From the NCBI RefSeq assembly GCF_000764305.2, contig NW_025947067.1, positions 124,001 to 188,000 on the forward strand: 64,000 nucleotides of DNA. The letters run 5' to 3'. Source of the stretch: Hyalella azteca. Its lineage: Eukaryota; Arthropoda; Malacostraca; Amphipoda; Hyalellidae. Below are positions 38,484 through 49,726 of this stretch, in pieces (the stretch's first letter is position 1; each line of letters begins with the position of its first letter). A model generated the notes under the pieces. The model was not told where the DNA came from and did no database searches. It saw only the letters and a program-made list of their open reading frames with translations. A program made the position numbers and the translations under genes.

Positions 38484-38687
38484 CATAGTGGCAAAGCAGA
38501 GAGTTTTTTAGACTCTTCTTCAAGTTTGTTTTTGAGTCCTATATGTAGACCAGGTCCAGTAAAGTATCCTGGATACTTGCAAGGCTGCATTATCAATTTA
38601 TCATACATAAAAAATTGGTTTAAATTGTGAGTATATGAGGACAATAAAAATGAACTGATTCTAAAAAATCTGTGGTTTGTCACTATG
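38484..38687 (-). mobile_element. hAT-like MITE (CATAGTGGCAAA family), 204 bp, complete
   Basis: Perfect 8-bp target duplication TTGGTAGG at 38476-38483 and 38688-38695. The homologous point in copy B of the host element (46698-46705) holds a single uninterrupted TTGGTAGG, a natural empty site. Ends are CATAGTGGCAAAGCAGAG and TTTGTCACTATG. Confidence 0.95.
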
Positions 38688-38889
38688 TTGGTAGGTTTCC
38701 ATGCTAAATGCTTTTAAATAAATATGGCAACATTTTGTGACATTTCGTTGTTGCTGGCGCGTAGTACGGTGTTTTGCGAGTCAAATAAAGCAAACAGAAC
38801 TTGAGTAACACATACGGTTATTTTTTATAGTTTTTCATTTCTCGATGCGTCCTTAATGTGACGGAATATACCGCATTTACCCTATAAAT

Positions 38890-39006
38890 ATAATTTATAG
38901 CTAGGAGCCTAGGACAAAATTGAACTTGAGGATAGTAATAACTCACAGTGGCAAAGCAGAGAGGTTTTTAGACTCTTCTTCAAGTTCAATTTTAGGTGCT
39001 ATAAGT
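38890..39006. repeat. Fragment related to the CATAGTGGCAAA MITE, small palindrome
   Basis: CAGTGGCAAAGCAGAGAGGT at 38946 matches the MITE end. The adjacent AAATTGAACTTGAGG and CTTCAAGTTCAATTTT form an inverted pair. Confidence 0.6.
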
Positions 39007-39017
39007 ACTATATTATA

Positions 39018-39080
39018 TTAACCCTTTCAGGACGGATGTAGACTGTAGTCTACATTCCTGATTGGAAATTTAAGGTAATG
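39018..39080 (+). mobile_element. piggyBac-type transposon end (TTAA-CCCTTTCA)
   Basis: TTAA at 39018-39021 is followed by CCCTTTCAGGACGG and a subterminal palindrome GTAGACTGTAGTCTAC. TTAA target sites and CCC-starting inverted repeats define piggyBac-class elements. The only facing end with the same first eight bases is at 49691-49702. Confidence 0.6.
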
Positions 39081-40674
39081 AACAGGAGTACTCATTTTCA
39101 CAATTCTCACGGAATTGCACAGAACTGCCATTGCACGGATTTTGTAAGAGATCTTGAACATTCTCACGGAATTGCTATTTTTTTACGATTCAACGAATAA
39201 GAATAACATCTCAATTTAGTCTAAAAAAGATTACTCCTTTCATTGCCTTAATCCAAAAGCATAGGAAAGAAACGCAAATTGTTGTACTATAATGCATTCA
39301 TGCGCCATTGTAGCTTCTCCGGGGGTTCTCCCACAAACAATTTCACTGGCTAACTGCACACATACGCAACGTTGCCTGTTGTCGCCTCATATAATGTGGA
39401 AACGGGAGCAGTAACATTTCAGCAAAGTTTTTAAAATAAGTTCGAACATTATGTGATGCTTTTCACTAAAAACTGATCTAGGAACAGATTTTTAAGAAAA
39501 AATGTACACATTTCAATCATGCAATGATGAAGTAAAAAATCTTAAACCAACTAAACCAACGATCTCAGTTCATATAAAAACTTGATTTTTCTCAATAAAG
39601 GGTAATGTAATTAATCTTATTCACAGTTCATTTTCAGTATTCAATAACATCGTTCTAATAAATCTAATAAGATAAGATTTAAAAAAGGTTTTCCAATGAT
39701 GTACATAACAAAATTTATGTCGGGAAAAATGAATACTTGTAATCCATTGGAATAATTTTATTTAGTTAGCCATGCATGCCATGATCTTGAAATCTTAGTA
39801 GGACGTATAAACTCTTGATTAATTAAATAGTGCAAACCCTGCCAAACTTCGTTCAATGAAGGACCGACATCGCGCAAGGTGAATGACATCGGGTTCGATA
39901 TGACGTAGCAAATGGTAGCATGCATCACCTTCAAAGCGAAAGCATAGCAGTCAGTTAGATCAATTAAAATCAGTTAATCAGTTTGCGGATATTACATCAA
40001 TTCAGATGTATATTAATTTACAGTCTATTCTAGAATCGTTTAATCATTTAATATATCCATTAAATAAATTCGTTGGTGTACATAAAATTAACTCGGCCCT
40101 TCAACTTTATTTTAAATTCATGTCGTGAAGCGGCATAGAACTCCTCTGACTCAAAACACCATCCAAGACAATAAATTGCGCATTTCTAATTGTCGGACTA
40201 AGAGCGTAAGGTCTAAAGACTTGGCCACAATGGATGAGTCGGTCCATTAATGGGCAGGGTGAGAGGTCCTGGTTCCCGGGCTGTTGGTGGAGAGTGGATC
40301 ATGGTGAAACTGAAGCGAATAGGATACTACGGATGGGAGACGGGAATAGGAAGGAGATGGAACAACCACAAAGGTGCAGCAATCATCCGTCCCCGTACTT
40401 CATTGCTACATCACCAACCATCTTCTCCAAATCATCAACCGGCCCCCCCGAATAATGAAAATATCTGCACTGACTGCTGTCAGAGCGTTGTAATCACTGC
40501 CCTTGCCTTGGTACTTTTTCTTGGATTTTTTTTTTTTATAAAGGCCTCCCACACTCACCATTCCAACAAAAAAAGGAATTGATTTTATTAATTAAAAACA
40601 GGGAATGGTTTCATGTCAATGATCAGGGCCCCAACCTTAACGCCTCTGATGGTGGCCTACACCGACTCCGAGGG
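39081..40674. other. AT-rich sequence, no supported gene
   Basis: A 110-codon + frame at 40250-40582 ends with a hydrophobic stretch (VVITALALVLFLGFFFF) but has no recognisable domain. Confidence 0.35.
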
Positions 40675-40839
40675 TCACTGAGCTGTGACGCGAGCGAGGA
40701 GCGGGCCCACGTCGAACTTTTCTCTGACTGCCGTTAGGATTCTAGCTGCATTGCCTCTCTGCACGGCCAAACCCAACCTTTGCTCCAACCATAGAGTCTC
40801 TCTACGTTCGCCGGACAATTCCGTAATGCGACGGCCAAT
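40675..40839 (-). CDS. Candidate terminal coding exon of an unidentified protein
   Basis: Reading the - strand from an acceptor-like TTGTTGTCTAG (just above 40839), an open frame of 54 codons in phase 0 runs to TGA at 40675-40677. It includes GRRITELSGERRETLWLEQR, then LGLAVQRGNAARILTAVREKF. The composition is charged, balanced and non-repetitive, in a locally GC-richer patch amid AT-rich DNA, which is what a real exon looks like here. It lacks an ATG, so it would be a last exon. I do not recognise the family; I have a vague impression of an amphipathic C-terminal region seen in invertebrate multicopy proteins, but cannot name it. It could be host-derived or part of a transposon. Confidence 0.35.
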   Translation of the reverse strand: MGRRITELSGERRETLWLEQRLGLAVQRGNAARILTAVREKFDVGPLLARVTAQ

Positions 40840-41344
40840 CTAGACAACAATCAGATGCTAACAATGTACAGTCAAGTATGGGTCATGGGTCATAAGGATT
40901 TTAACGTATTCGGACCTATTTTACGTAAAATGCAGGAAAATTTACCTTTACCTTGGCTGGTCATTTCCTACGCAACCTTATAATATCAAGATATTGGGCA
41001 ATACTGTCTTCTATTAGCATAAAAATAGCATTTTAATGCATAATTTCCTTATAAATATCCAATTAGAATATTAATTTAAATATTTCGTTCAGAAAATTGG
41101 CAAATATATACACATTGTTTCCAGCATTGATGTTTCGTAAACTTCGTTCATAAGTATTTCTTAACTAGCTATGCTGTCATACTGGATCACGCCAATCCTG
41201 ATGCTTCCGTGTTTGCCAAGAAGTAATTTTTACCGTACTTGCAAATTTTGATGTGCATGTATATTTTGTTCTCTACCTAATTACCTAAATCTATCTCAAG
41301 TCTACAACTGATGCCGTTGATTTTGCGCACATTTGTAAATAATT

Positions 41345-41430
41345 TTTTTTCAGGTGGCCATGTTGGTACAGTTTAGAGTACCTATGTACCATGATTTGAG
41401 CTCTGACTTGTGGGTTTGATCCCATGCAGC
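41345..41430 (+). repeat. tRNA-derived SINE-like segment
   Basis: An A-box-like TGTTGGTACAGTTTAGAGTA is followed about 45 bp later by GGGTTTGATCCC, close to the B-box consensus. Arms do not fold as a full tRNA, so a SINE head is more likely than a tRNA gene. Confidence 0.4.
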
Positions 41431-41439
41431 TACCTGCTA

Positions 41440-41600
41440 CAGGTCTGGTCAAATAGGCGAGGTAACCAAACGGTTAGCACATCAAAACTGGAGCGTGCTG
41501 AGTGAGTTGCATGTTCGAAACAGCAACTAGCTGTAAATATTCTGTGAAATTACGAATTAGGGACAAGTCTAATGGTCTAACAAGCGACGAAACCAATATA
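41440..41600. repeat. Interspersed repeat, diverged partner at 42400-42560
   Basis: GAGTGAGTTG...GAAACAGCAACTAGCTGTAA and AGGGACAAGTCTAATGGTCT correspond to GCAGTGAGTTGGGTGTTTGA...CAACAAGCTGTAA and TGGCAACAGGTCTAACGGCC in the same order about 950 bp downstream. Confidence 0.6.
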
Positions 41601-42399
41601 CAATATACTATAATATAGTTTTGTTCAAATGATAGAAATACTAATGAGATGAGTGCAAACAATATTTATTGGCGGTCCGATTTTAAAATTGTTTATGCAT
41701 CTATTGATGTTTCCTCATTCGATAATAAAGGGCTCTAATAAAAAGCATGAGATAAAGACAGACTGACCGAAGTGTCCTATCAACATAATGTAAACAACAT
41801 TTAAATGCTATATAATTTCAGCATTCAAATTGTCTGAAACATCTCTCATGGATCACGTAAACAGAAGCTCATGTTTTAATGTTTAAATGTATGTCCATAC
41901 TGAGTTATAGATAGAGAAACTCCTTAGTGGCATTGTTGATTATAGCTATTCAAATATTCTAAGCATTTTTTGCAAGGATTTATTATGTAAAATATGCACA
42001 AATGCAATTTTCACAAATATGGTAACACATTACGACTCGGACAACTTACTAACGCATGTAGACATAAGGTAGATATTGCATTCAATGGGTTGAGTGATGA
42101 CGAAACTTTTAGCAACAAGTTATAAAAATTCTTGTAATTGTAAAATATGATCAAGTCAATAAGTGTTATGGTGGGCACTTCACAGGAAGCATCTCTGGCA
42201 AAGCAATGACAGTTACGAAACTCAAGAAAATAAAAAAATTATGAACGAACCTATATTTATATATTTCCTTTCATGTTCGGAAGAACTTAAATGTGCTACC
42301 AAAATTTAGGCAGAAAACAATACAATTTGCTAGGCAGAAATAATGATTGAGTTTTTCTTAACCAAAGCCGCAGCTACGTTGCTTATCGCTGGGCCGCTT

Positions 42400-42560
42400 C
42401 AAATAAATGCCTTCACCTTCCACTGCTGCCATTTTGATAGAACGTATTATTTTAGCAAATTGAAGCAGTGAGTTGGGTGTTTGAGACCTGCAACAAGCTG
42501 TAAATATTTCTGCTATGCTAAGAATTGGCAACAGGTCTAACGGCCTAATGAACGCTGACA
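42400..42560. repeat. Interspersed repeat, diverged partner of 41440-41600
   Basis: Same orientation as its partner; similarity is fragmentary. Confidence 0.6.
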
Positions 42561-42778
42561 CCGATATACATCTTATACGCAAATTTATATATCTTTTACG
42601 CGTTTACATCTCGGTGTTAGAAATTCTACACTCGTTACATCACTATATTGTTGGTTTGTCTTGTGCATATTTCTAATGGTAAAGTTATATTTGTTTAGAG
42701 AATAGAGCCAACGACCCATCCATGCTTTGTAACAATTGTGACAGAAATAACCTGGAAAACTGCTTGCTGATATACGAA

Positions 42779-43100
42779 GCTACTATAGACGAAGCTATGC
42801 CTATACCACCTTGCTGACCAGGCAATAAATCCAGCAGCTATCTCAATCAATCGTCAGTTTTGGAAAAATCTGGTTCAACCACACAGAGTTTGTGTGCAGG
42901 GCTGAAATAAGATGAATCAATCACTTATTCAATGTAAAACACAACTCCGCAATCCACATCCACACTTAGCACTTGCTAGTATAGTGCTAAGAGCAGCAAT
43001 GACCGCACCTTGTGATCCCTTGTGAATCAAGTTACGAAAAGTACAAGAATCGGCAACAGGCCATGGGCCTATTTCTTCAGTGCCGACACTTTTCTATATA
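42779..43100 (-). repeat. Interspersed repeat, inverted relative to 15475-15695
   Basis: This is the longer of the two copies. It has extra sequence between the GACGATTGATTGAGATAGCT block and the TGATTCACAAGGGATC block as read on the - strand. Confidence 0.8.
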
Positions 43101-43779
43101 ACATTTCCCGATGAACCCCTCAGTAAGGACCAGCCAGGTGCAAGGAACTATTCTGAATATTGCGATGAAAGTCTACAGCCCTAAAAAAAGTGATGAGCAT
43201 TGACAACAAAAAATGAATTGCGCGTGAATTTGAATTGAATTTTTCTAGCTGGTTTAACCTACCAATGGTGTAGTAGTTCAGTCATTATTGCATTAAATGG
43301 TTGTGAATAATGATCAATTGAATAACGCCCCGCACTCTGTAAATCACGAGTTTTTCAATCAGTACGATATTTCTAAGTAACTAGCAGGATCATACAATTC
43401 ATGATCACTCTAGACTATTTATAAAATTAAAAGTCATATTGTAGTTTTAGGATTAAATTTCATCAAAGTATATTCAATCATACGAACCTGGATTAAATAC
43501 ATTGGACAATCCAGGTTTTTTATATAAATTTACTAGGTACTTACATAAAATATAATTTTTTCCTTGATGAAAACGACACAATTGACAACAATGGACAAAG
43601 TAAATTTTACTTGTCCGATGCAATTCAGTGATTGTAAAGTGGGCTACAGAGGTAATCCCGGCGCGTAGAATTCAACTAGTTTAGCACTACCCATTCATTC
43701 AGTTTGTGACCAATATTGATAAAGGTAAATAAGCCTATGGCGCTAATGCCGGTAGCGCCGTGGTAAGGATTTTTTCATT

Positions 43780-44400
43780 TTTACCACCGCTTGCTTTCAA
43801 TTAAAATGGTAACATTGGATATTTCAACCACTTCATTAAATGTCATTTCCTCAATTCGTGACAAATATATAATTTTGTAATTAAATAAGCAAATTCTAAT
43901 GAACATTGCGCTGTGACAAGAATTTTTTTTTTTTGCATTTTCACAACCTCCCGTTTTCAACTAAAATGGTAAAATGGGTGGAACCAATCCTAACCTTACC
44001 TGAACGCAGACGTAAACCTGAAGTAATGTGTTAAAAATGTCCCAATTCTTCATTTAATTTCATAATTATTGATCAAGAATTGAGGGAATTTGGTGCATCT
44101 AAATGGTTGAATTCACCCATTTTATTATTAATTTAAAACCTGAGAAGGCAAGAGTGCGAAAAAATTTTTGCACCAGCACAATGAGCTGTGAAATGTGCGT
44201 ATTTAATTTAATAAATATTTGATATGAATTAAAGAAATGGGGCGTGCCAAAGTGGTTGAATTAACTTGTTTCATCATTTTAATAAAAAACTAAAGGAGGT
44301 AAATATGCGAAAAAAATCTCCACTACAGCCCCGTGAGCATTGGAATATGTGGATTTAATTCATATTTACTTGTTACGAATTTTATGTAGGGGGTGTTCCG
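43780..44400. repeat. Cluster of diverged ~170-bp units, some inverted
   Basis: Segments around 43800, 43960, 44100 and 44260 share AAATGGT(T/A)(G/A)AAT..CACCCATTTTA-like cores, GAATT-GAGGAA blocks and a GCGAAAAAA tract, in both orientations. Borders are uncertain. Confidence 0.45.
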
Positions 44401-44989
44401 AAGCAGTCACGCCGGTGTGGCCCACGCTAACGCAGTAATGCTCACGCACATCTGTCGACTCGAATATGTTCTAAAATTAATGGAAACATTAGTGAAATGC
44501 TTAATTCGTTAGCAATCACCCATAGAAGTGCTCGAAATGGGCGGAATTTGTTGTCATTTTCATAACCGTGTGCGAAGGAACGCAAAAGCTAAAAAAATAT
44601 ATATAAGGCTACACATTTGCTCGCGTAGCAATACCACCTTGGAAGTGTGTACATGCAGCGTGCAATGATTTATTAAAGCAGCAGTAATACTAAGCAAAAT
44701 AAATATATACTAAACTTTTGTGCCCCATTGATTCAATCTAGACTTATCTCTTGTACGTCATGGATGAAATGATTCATTATTAAACAAAAAAAATTTAATG
44801 CGGCATTTAATTACGTCCACATAAGTGAATTTCTTGCCAAAAATAGATGCCTTGAGTATTCGCCATCTTGTTGAGAAAAAAAAATAGATAACTAGTTGAA
44901 ACATTTGCATGTAACACTGTAGTTTGCATGTAAAGACTCTAATAAAATGATTGAAATTATAATATATTTATCATCAATGACACAGCCAC
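44401..44989. other. No recognised feature
   Basis: AT-rich; no gene or array. Confidence 0.35.
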
Positions 44990-44994
44990 ATCAG

Positions 44995-45095
44995 TCACCG
45001 TTAAGCAGTTAGGTACAGCACCTGACTTGCCGCTCGTCAATATAAGCCATTAAATATTAGTCCGACTTCGATTTGTAGGGTTCGATTGCCACACA
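44995..45095 (+). repeat. tRNA-derived SINE-like segment
   Basis: GCAGTTAGGTACAGCACCTG followed by ACTTGCC resembles a tRNA A-box/anticodon region, and GGGTTCGATTGCC matches the B-box about 65 bp later. The middle is expanded relative to a tRNA gene. Confidence 0.45.
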
Positions 45096-45829
45096 ATAAC
45101 TAAAATGCTTTTTCTATCATGCCAGAAAATTTTGGCTTAGTTTTGTTAACGAAATATATCGTTACTTAATACTTACGAAGGCGGGAGACAAAATGTGTTG
45201 TTGCCTGTAATGAAGTTAGTGACATTGAGAGTATGAAGGTTGAGTGGGAAATCTCATTCAACGTTTTAAGAGATCGTTTGTATACAAGCAAACATTTGCG
45301 TTTCTCGTGGTTAATGCAAGAAAACTGAGATACAATACACTGTGCAGAATACTGAACAACTAAGAAATTCATACTGAAGAAGATGAATTAGTCCGTGTTT
45401 TTTTTGGAGCAATGTTCGAAAATTTAAATAAACTTTGGAAGACACTGACAGCCGACACGTGTCACGGTGTCAGCGCAGTAATAAGTAATGTTCTATGTCT
45501 GACTTGAGTTGAGAGCCTCACCAAAGTTCCCGCTCGTATTTACTATAGAAAAATACATTATATCAAACATACATTATTTAGTTGCAAAGGAATGAAAACC
45601 AGTTCAACCCACCATTGGTTACGGTGCTCGCACAATTCAAAGATGTGTTATATCATGAAGGCAACCCCACAACAGTAATACTAATAGAGTACACTGCACA
45701 CCCACACATTGGCAAGTCAGGATGTCAACTGCAAGGTTGGGTACTTGGTGTTGGTAAGCCGAACTCGTACTTGGTGTTGGTAAGCCGAAAGGCGGTATTG
45801 ATACATTGCGTTCACAATTGCGTTCACGT

Positions 45830-46090
45830 CATATTTGCTTCTCAAGCAATACAACGGTCGAGTGGTTTGACGAACTTGAATGTTGCTCCTGGTCCAGTAG
45901 CTTCTGTTCGATCGCGCGTCTGGCTTCCGTATTTTCTGGCTTCAAACTTCGTGCGGATTTCACTTCTCTGATTGCGCTGCGGAATTCGACTTGAATTCAT
46001 TATCAATTTTGTGCATCCTGCAGAATTAGTGCCAATTTTTTGCAGCCTAGGCCCCCTACGGAATTCATTAACAGGTGGACTAATCCCTCT
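45830..46090 (+). repeat. Interspersed repeat, diverged partner at 55800-56020
   Basis: GAATGTTGCTCCTGGTCCAG and AATTTTTTGCAGCCTAGGCC recur at 55830 and 55968 in the same order and orientation. Confidence 0.65.
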
Positions 46091-46392
46091 GATGTCGCGT
46101 TTTTTCCACTTAGGTCTACATTAAGTTCTAGTCTATTTTTAAGGCATTTCTAATTACAATTTAGGATATTTTTAAACGCCGTTGCAAAGAGTGCATCAAT
46201 AGCTTTACAGTGGTACTGAGATTGGCTTTGTTTTGTCAGTACTCAGTAGTATGACAGCCATGATCAAGAGAAGACGCGTCAAAACACTATCCTGGGCCTG
46301 GTGAGTGTTAGGTACGCTGTTTTTTCATTATTTGATATCGCGATTAAAAATATTCCCAAATGATTATTTTAGTGCAAATCATACTCATTGTA

Positions 46393-46892
46393 TAGGGTGA
46401 ACGCGGTATATTCCGACATCATAGGTAATTCCGTCACTTCTCTAGTTTTTCCTTTATATTAAGCTTTGTTTTAGTTCCATGCGTTCATTGATGGTTGAAA
46501 TGGTGACGTCATACATTTGCGTGTCGAAATACTGCAAAAACACTAGGTCTTATGTTGTATCCCAATACAGCTCACACAGCAAACGGAATTCGAATACGTT
46601 GATGTCGGCATTACGTATCAGTTAAATTTGAAGCGCTGACGCAATACGACTCACCACGTGTCGAATATTGCCACAAACAGTGACGGAATATAGGGATTTG
46701 GTAGGCTTCCATTCTAAAGGCTTTTTAATAAATATGGCAACATTTTGTGATGTTTCATCATTGCTGATGCGTAGTGAAGTGTTTTGAGAGTCACGTGAAG
46801 GCAACAGAACTTACGTAACGCATACGTTTTTTTTATAGTTTTTCATTTCTCGATGCGTCCTTAATGTGTCGGAATATACCGCGTTTACCCTA
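46393..46892. mobile_element. TA-flanked TIR transposon (GGGTAAACGCGGTATATTCC family), copy B, ~500 bp
   Basis: Starts TA-GGGTGAACGCGGTATATTCC and ends GGAATATACCGCGTTTACCC-TA. It aligns to both flanks of copy A and holds the uninterrupted TTGGTAGG (46698-46705) where copy A carries a MITE. Confidence 0.9.
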
Positions 46893-47122
46893 GGTAATGA
46901 TGCATAGTAAGATATTAAATTGTCAAAGATATTAAATATCATGAACATTCTTAAATCGAAGATTTTGAAATGATATGTAGCTTATTTGCTACATCCGGCA
47001 GTAATTCACATTTCACAAGATGGTAAACAACTGAGTAGAAAAGCGTCGTGACGGCACTAACTATTTCGTTGATTACCAATGATATTTTTGTAGTCTTCTT
47101 TATATTATATTGCAGATCCATC

Positions 47123-49521
47123 ATGTCTAATGAGCAGCCGGGACGAAGTAGATCCAACACAGAACACTTGACCAAATATGAAAAGGTACAGAAGCGCTCA
47201 GCAATTCGCCAGGGTAGGAAGTTTCTGACATTAGATAAAGCTGTGAAGATGGTACTCTATCCTGATGGTGATAAATCTGATGAAGATGATGAAGAACTTG
47301 AATCTGCTGTGTATGATGATATTGAAGAATTAGATACTATCCAACATATTCGCACCTTGCCAAATATCAAAGTGCATGATGGTGCATCTGAAGATGATAT
47401 TCCATTTTCAATTAGGGCAGAGCAACAGACCAGGGCGCAGAAGATGGAAGCAGCGTCGCCAATATATGGGTTTTTAAGCCCAAAGCCTCGCCGACCATTT
47501 TTAAGATGCGTCGCCTGGTAATTTTTAATTAAAAGCCATTTACGCTGAGTAATGACGAACTATTTACAAGCCACAAACTTATTTACAAGGTTGCATGCAC
47601 ATGTTAACCCAAATAACTAATTTTACCCTAAAAACAGTCTGATTGTACAGCAAGTGTCAACTGAACATGTAATAAAGCAGTCTGACCGCTCTAATGTGAC
47701 CGAAACTATGTAATCGAAAAAACATTGTTTACAATTTTTTTTGGGAACTCATCGCAACTGATTTCCGGACAAGCTTCGCTGCATCGTAATCCCCCCAACG
47801 TACCAGAAACCTTACTTTTTTTCTAAATAGTTGGCCGAAGAGTGAGAAATATATTAAATGCAAGAATTTCAATCTAAATGTGTTGGCAAGATCTTCTGAA
47901 GGCGAAAATTTTGCTACTGAAGCATCGCCAAAGATCTTGCAATATTCATCCACTCTCTGCACAGTGGGCAACAGAGAGCAGCTAAGAATGTAATAAATGA
48001 ATTCAAATGGAGAAAAAAAAAAATTTCTCTCCACCTTATGATATTGAATGGAAAGACCATCTTATTGTTGATGAAGAATGGCAAACATTTAGTGCAACTT
48101 CATTTTTCAATTTGATTTTTGATGATGCTCTTATAGGTAGATTTCATTGTTCAACAAACTAAAGTGCGTGCACTACAGAAGGATGGCAAAGAGATGCATC
48201 TTGAAAATACCGACATGAAATGCTTCTTGGGAATTCTACTTCTAACTGGTATTATAAAAGTTCCCAGTTATTGGACATACTGGAAGAAAGGCCTGCAACT
48301 AGCCGCAATATCAGACATCATTCATGAGTAGAGATAAGTTTGCAGAGATAAAGAGATATATTCATTTCAACAACAACACGCAACAGAAGACCAGAGATGA
48401 TCCCGATTTTGACAAGTTATTCAAAATAAGACCCATAATTGAATCTGTCAGAACAAATTGCTGGAAGGTATCGCAGGAAGAACATCAAGTTGTAGACATG
48501 CAAATCATTCCCACAAAAGCTCGCATATCTTTGAAACAATACAATCCAAAACAACCTCACAGATGGGGATACAAAGTAATATCACGAGCAGGATCAAGTG
48601 GGTTTGTTTATGACTTCAAGATACATACAGGCAAATCTCAGAAAAATGATGACCTTGGTGTTGGAGTATCATCTGCCTATGTGCTCCATCTTGCTGAAGG
48701 CATACCTAAGCACTTGAACTACAAGTTGTTCTACGATAACTGGTTCTCTTCTGTTGATTTATCGTTGAAACTAAAGGAATCCAGAATCTTGAATGTATCT
48801 ACTGTTAGAGCAAATAGACTGAAAGGATGCATCATGGAAAATGACAAGAAATTACAGAAAGAGGGACGAGGAAGCTTTGACTACCGTGTCGAAACAAATC
48901 GTGATGTAATAGCAGTGAAGTGGTTTGATAATAAGTCTGTTCACCTTCTATCAACTTATGCTGGCATCACTCCAGAAGACACGGTCAAGAGATGGGACAA
49001 AAAACAAAACAAGCACATTGAAATAAACAGACCATTTGTTGTAAAAGAATATAAAAAATTTATGGGAGGCGTCGATCTATGTGACATGTTGATCGAACTT
49101 TACCACATTGATTTCAAATCTAAGAAATGGTACATGCGGATATTTTTTTTATTTATTAGACATGAGTGTGGTGAATTCTTGGCTTTTGTATAAAAGGAAT
49201 TGCCATGTAATGAAATCAAAAGTGAAGAGTCTGTCTGATTTCAAGGAAGATCCAGCCATTGGTTTGATGAGTCTAAGTTCAACTCCAAGAGGAAGACCAA
49301 GCCGCGTGAATGGAGCCGCCGCCACAAAAAGAAGGAAACTCACACATTCTTGAGATGCTGTTCGTTTTGACAATATTGGTCATTTGCCATTTATTGCTGA
49401 AACAAAACAAAGATGCAAGTTTTGTGTGAAAGGTTTCACTAGAGTAATGTGCAACAAATGTAATGTAGGTTTGTGCCTTACTAGAACAAAAACTTGCTAT
49501 GCACAATGCCATACTAAGTAG
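47123..49521 (+). pseudogene. piggyBac-type transposase, broken
   Basis: A DDD transposase relic of the piggyBac/PGBD class. N-terminal acidic region at 47123-47429; then a 538-bp hAT-like MITE (47430-47967) splits the frame; after removing it and one copy of its target duplication the frame runs on from 47976. The catalytic domain at 48324-49193 shows the three catalytic aspartates in context: VVDMQIIP (48495-48497; family usually DEQ), YDNWFSS (48735-48737), MGGVDLCDML (49074-49076). A cysteine-rich C-terminal finger (CKFC..CNKC..CYAQCH) ends at TAG 49519-49521, as in active family members. Damage: frameshifts near 48140, 48320 and in the T run at 49141-49151, plus a premature TGA at 49351-49353. 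A matching right transposon end lies at 49691-49702. The element is dead but not old, since most of the domain is readable. Confidence 0.92.
47430..47967 (-). mobile_element. hAT-like MITE (CCAGGGTGCAGAGAGTGG family), copy 2, 538 bp, in piggyBac transposase
   Basis: Ends CCAGGGCGCAGAAGATGG and CCACTCTCTGCACAGTGG form the inverted repeat. The 8-bp target duplication GCAACAGA is perfect at 47422-47429 and 47968-47975. On the - strand the element keeps an open frame from its end (TVQRVDEYCKIFGDASVAKF) through MDYDAAKLVRKSVAMSS-like sequence to about 47730. Confidence 0.93.
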
Positions 49522-49690
49522 CAATTCAAAATTGTCTATTTCTGCTGGATGTAGACATAAGGCAACATTTTGTAACTTCTTCAAATAAAGGAATATTTTA
49601 TAACTATTGTTCTTTCTGTAATATTTAACACCTAAATAACTCATTTTTGGCATAAAAATATTTTAATTTGATCAAAATATGATTCAGGTG

Positions 49691-49702
49691 TGAAAGGGTT
49701 AA
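49691..49702 (-). mobile_element. piggyBac-type right end (TGAAAGGG-TTAA)
   Basis: Read inward it is TTAA-CCCTTTCACACC. It lies 170 bp beyond the transposase stop codon, the expected place for the 3' end of that element. Confidence 0.75.
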
Positions 49703-49726
49703 GTAGACCAGCACTGAGTGGCAGCA

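Larger units (their letters stand above)
37102..38884. mobile_element. TA-flanked TIR transposon (GGGTAAACGCGGTATATTCC family), copy A
   Basis: Starts TA-GGGTAAACGCGGTATATTCC at 37102 and ends GGAATATACCGCATTTACCC-TA at 38884. It contains an assembly gap, a partial hAT-like MITE (to 38098) and a complete 204-bp hAT-like MITE (38484-38687). Copy B at 46393 shares both ends. The TA duplication suggests a Tc1/mariner-type element. No transposase frame is seen. Confidence 0.85.

Noticed and set aside
40250..40582. 110-codon frame with a hydrophobic C-terminal stretch
   Set aside because: No recognisable domain, and the hydrophobic run comes partly from a T tract; insufficient to call a gene.
46251..46300. 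Possible first coding exon for the piggyBac transposase (ATG, then CCTG|GTGAGT donor) joining to an acceptor at 47115
   Set aside because: Joining it to 47116 creates an immediate stop (TG + A); it could only be untranslated leader, and nothing else supports it.
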